Shown one piece after another: positions 32,949 to 33,367 of a stretch of DNA of 33,367 bases. Position 1 is the stretch's first letter. The number at the start of each line of letters is the position of its first letter. Source of the stretch: an uncultured bacterium (GTDB taxonomy: Bacteria; Verrucomicrobiota; Lentisphaeria; Victivallales; UBA1829); NCBI GenBank assembly GCA_949292215.1, contig CASEYW010000020.1, positions 1 through 33,367 on the forward strand, given 5' to 3'. The notes under the pieces are model-generated. The model was not told the DNA's origin, ran no database searches, and was given only the letters and a program-made list of their open reading frames with translations. Both the position numbers and the translations under genes were made by a program.

Positions 32949-33367
32949 GGTTTCCACCCCGCTTTTAAGACTTTTGCATCTGCTGTTGTGTTTGCTGATG
33001 CGGTTCCTGTATCGTCTTTCATGGCAACGAGAGAATAGGCTGTATGTCCGGAGACGTGTCCGTCGAACCAGCAGACATTGGCGGTTCCCTTTCCGGTGAC
33101 TTCCGTTCCATTGGCTCTCGCTTCATCATTCCAGCCATGACGGAATTTGATGCAGGCAATCTGATTTCCCAGAATACAGAAGTCTTTGTTTTTCCCGTCG
33201 GTGAAAAGGAATGTGCGGGAAGGAGAGTGCACGGCGGAAAGTTTATGATGATTCCGGTTGCCGTCCGCACCCCAGTCGTCTCCGGCGAGCTGATTGTTGA
33301 TTGCAAAATGTCCGCCGCGGGAATAGGCGTTTTGGTTGGGCCAGACCGGATCAGCCGGACAAATGAA
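32945..33367 (-). CDS. Pseudopilin C-terminal part, cut by the window edge
   Basis: The frame is open to the window end, so only the last 140 residues are seen. They include [35 protein letters not shown] and [18 protein letters not shown], the characteristic C-terminal half of H-X9-DG pseudopilins. The hydrophobic N-terminus lies beyond the window. Its stop overlaps the start of the next pseudopilin by ATGA, which makes a translationally coupled pseudopilin pair at the head of the glycosidase operon. The operon promoter is outside the window. Confidence 0.88.
   Translation of the reverse strand, partial: FICPADPVWPNQNAYSRGGHFAINNQLAGDDWGADGNRNHHKLSAVHSPSRTFLFTDGKNKDFCILGNQIACIKFRHGWNDEARANGTEVTGKGTANVCWFDGHVSGHTAYSLVAMKDDTGTASANTTADAKVLKAGWKP

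Overview
The window looks like chromosome from a Lentisphaerota (Victivallales-like) bacterium, probably gut- or host-associated. This placement is an inference. It rests on the pairing of H-X9-DG-type pseudopilins ([16 protein letters not shown]) with very large secreted glycoside hydrolases, a sialidase-like/sialate-esterase/beta-galactosidase repertoire, and housekeeping genes of an ordinary Gram-negative type. No rRNA or other decisive phylogenetic marker is present.

Layout. (1) Positions 1-5490, minus strand: the late end of a degraded prophage-like element. In transcription order it holds a 5'-truncated glycosyltransferase-9/MEMO fusion, a baseplate/tail-fibre-like protein with collagen-like stretches, a seven-bladed propeller protein, a small zincin-like protein, an unknown phage protein, a coiled-coil/one-TM (XhlA/holin-like) protein and a small lipoprotein. 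A textbook intrinsic terminator follows. Four consecutive junctions are overlapped or nearly touching. (2) Positions 5486-6298: the C-terminal remnant of a serine recombinase (plus strand) meets the truncated glycosyltransferase head-to-head and runs into the 3' end of a cluster of three tRNA-Val genes (GAC, UAC, GAC). The outer two are identical. This looks like one end of an integrated element at a tRNA target. (3) 6535-11452, minus: a two-gene secreted glycosidase operon (GH42-like protein, then sialate O-acetylesterase) behind a good promoter. (4) 11605-14934, minus: the complete dTDP-L-rhamnose operon rfbB-rfbA-rfbC-rfbD, every junction an ATGA overlap. (5) 15088-18069, minus: FHA/TM protein, ftsH and a DUF167/YggU gene. 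(6) 18330-25499, plus: tig, clpP, clpX, proB, miaB and a sialidase-like BNR protein. (7) 25576-33367, minus: an operon of two pseudopilins (the first cut by the window edge), an unknown probable alpha/alpha-barrel protein and a 1526-residue GH2 enzyme.

Together the accessory genes suggest a lifestyle based on stripping complex host or plant glycans (sialic acid de-acetylation, sialidase-like, beta-galactosidase/GH2). The pseudopilins may help display or capture substrate. The central block is conserved protein quality control (trigger factor, ClpXP, FtsH), proline and tRNA modification functions, and cell-surface rhamnose synthesis. The most unusual items are the GT9-MEMO fusion with its truncation junction and tRNA end-point, the hairpin that overlaps a ribosome-binding site at 3871-3899, the GH42-like protein lacking the usual NE motif, and the pseudopilin-glycosidase operon.
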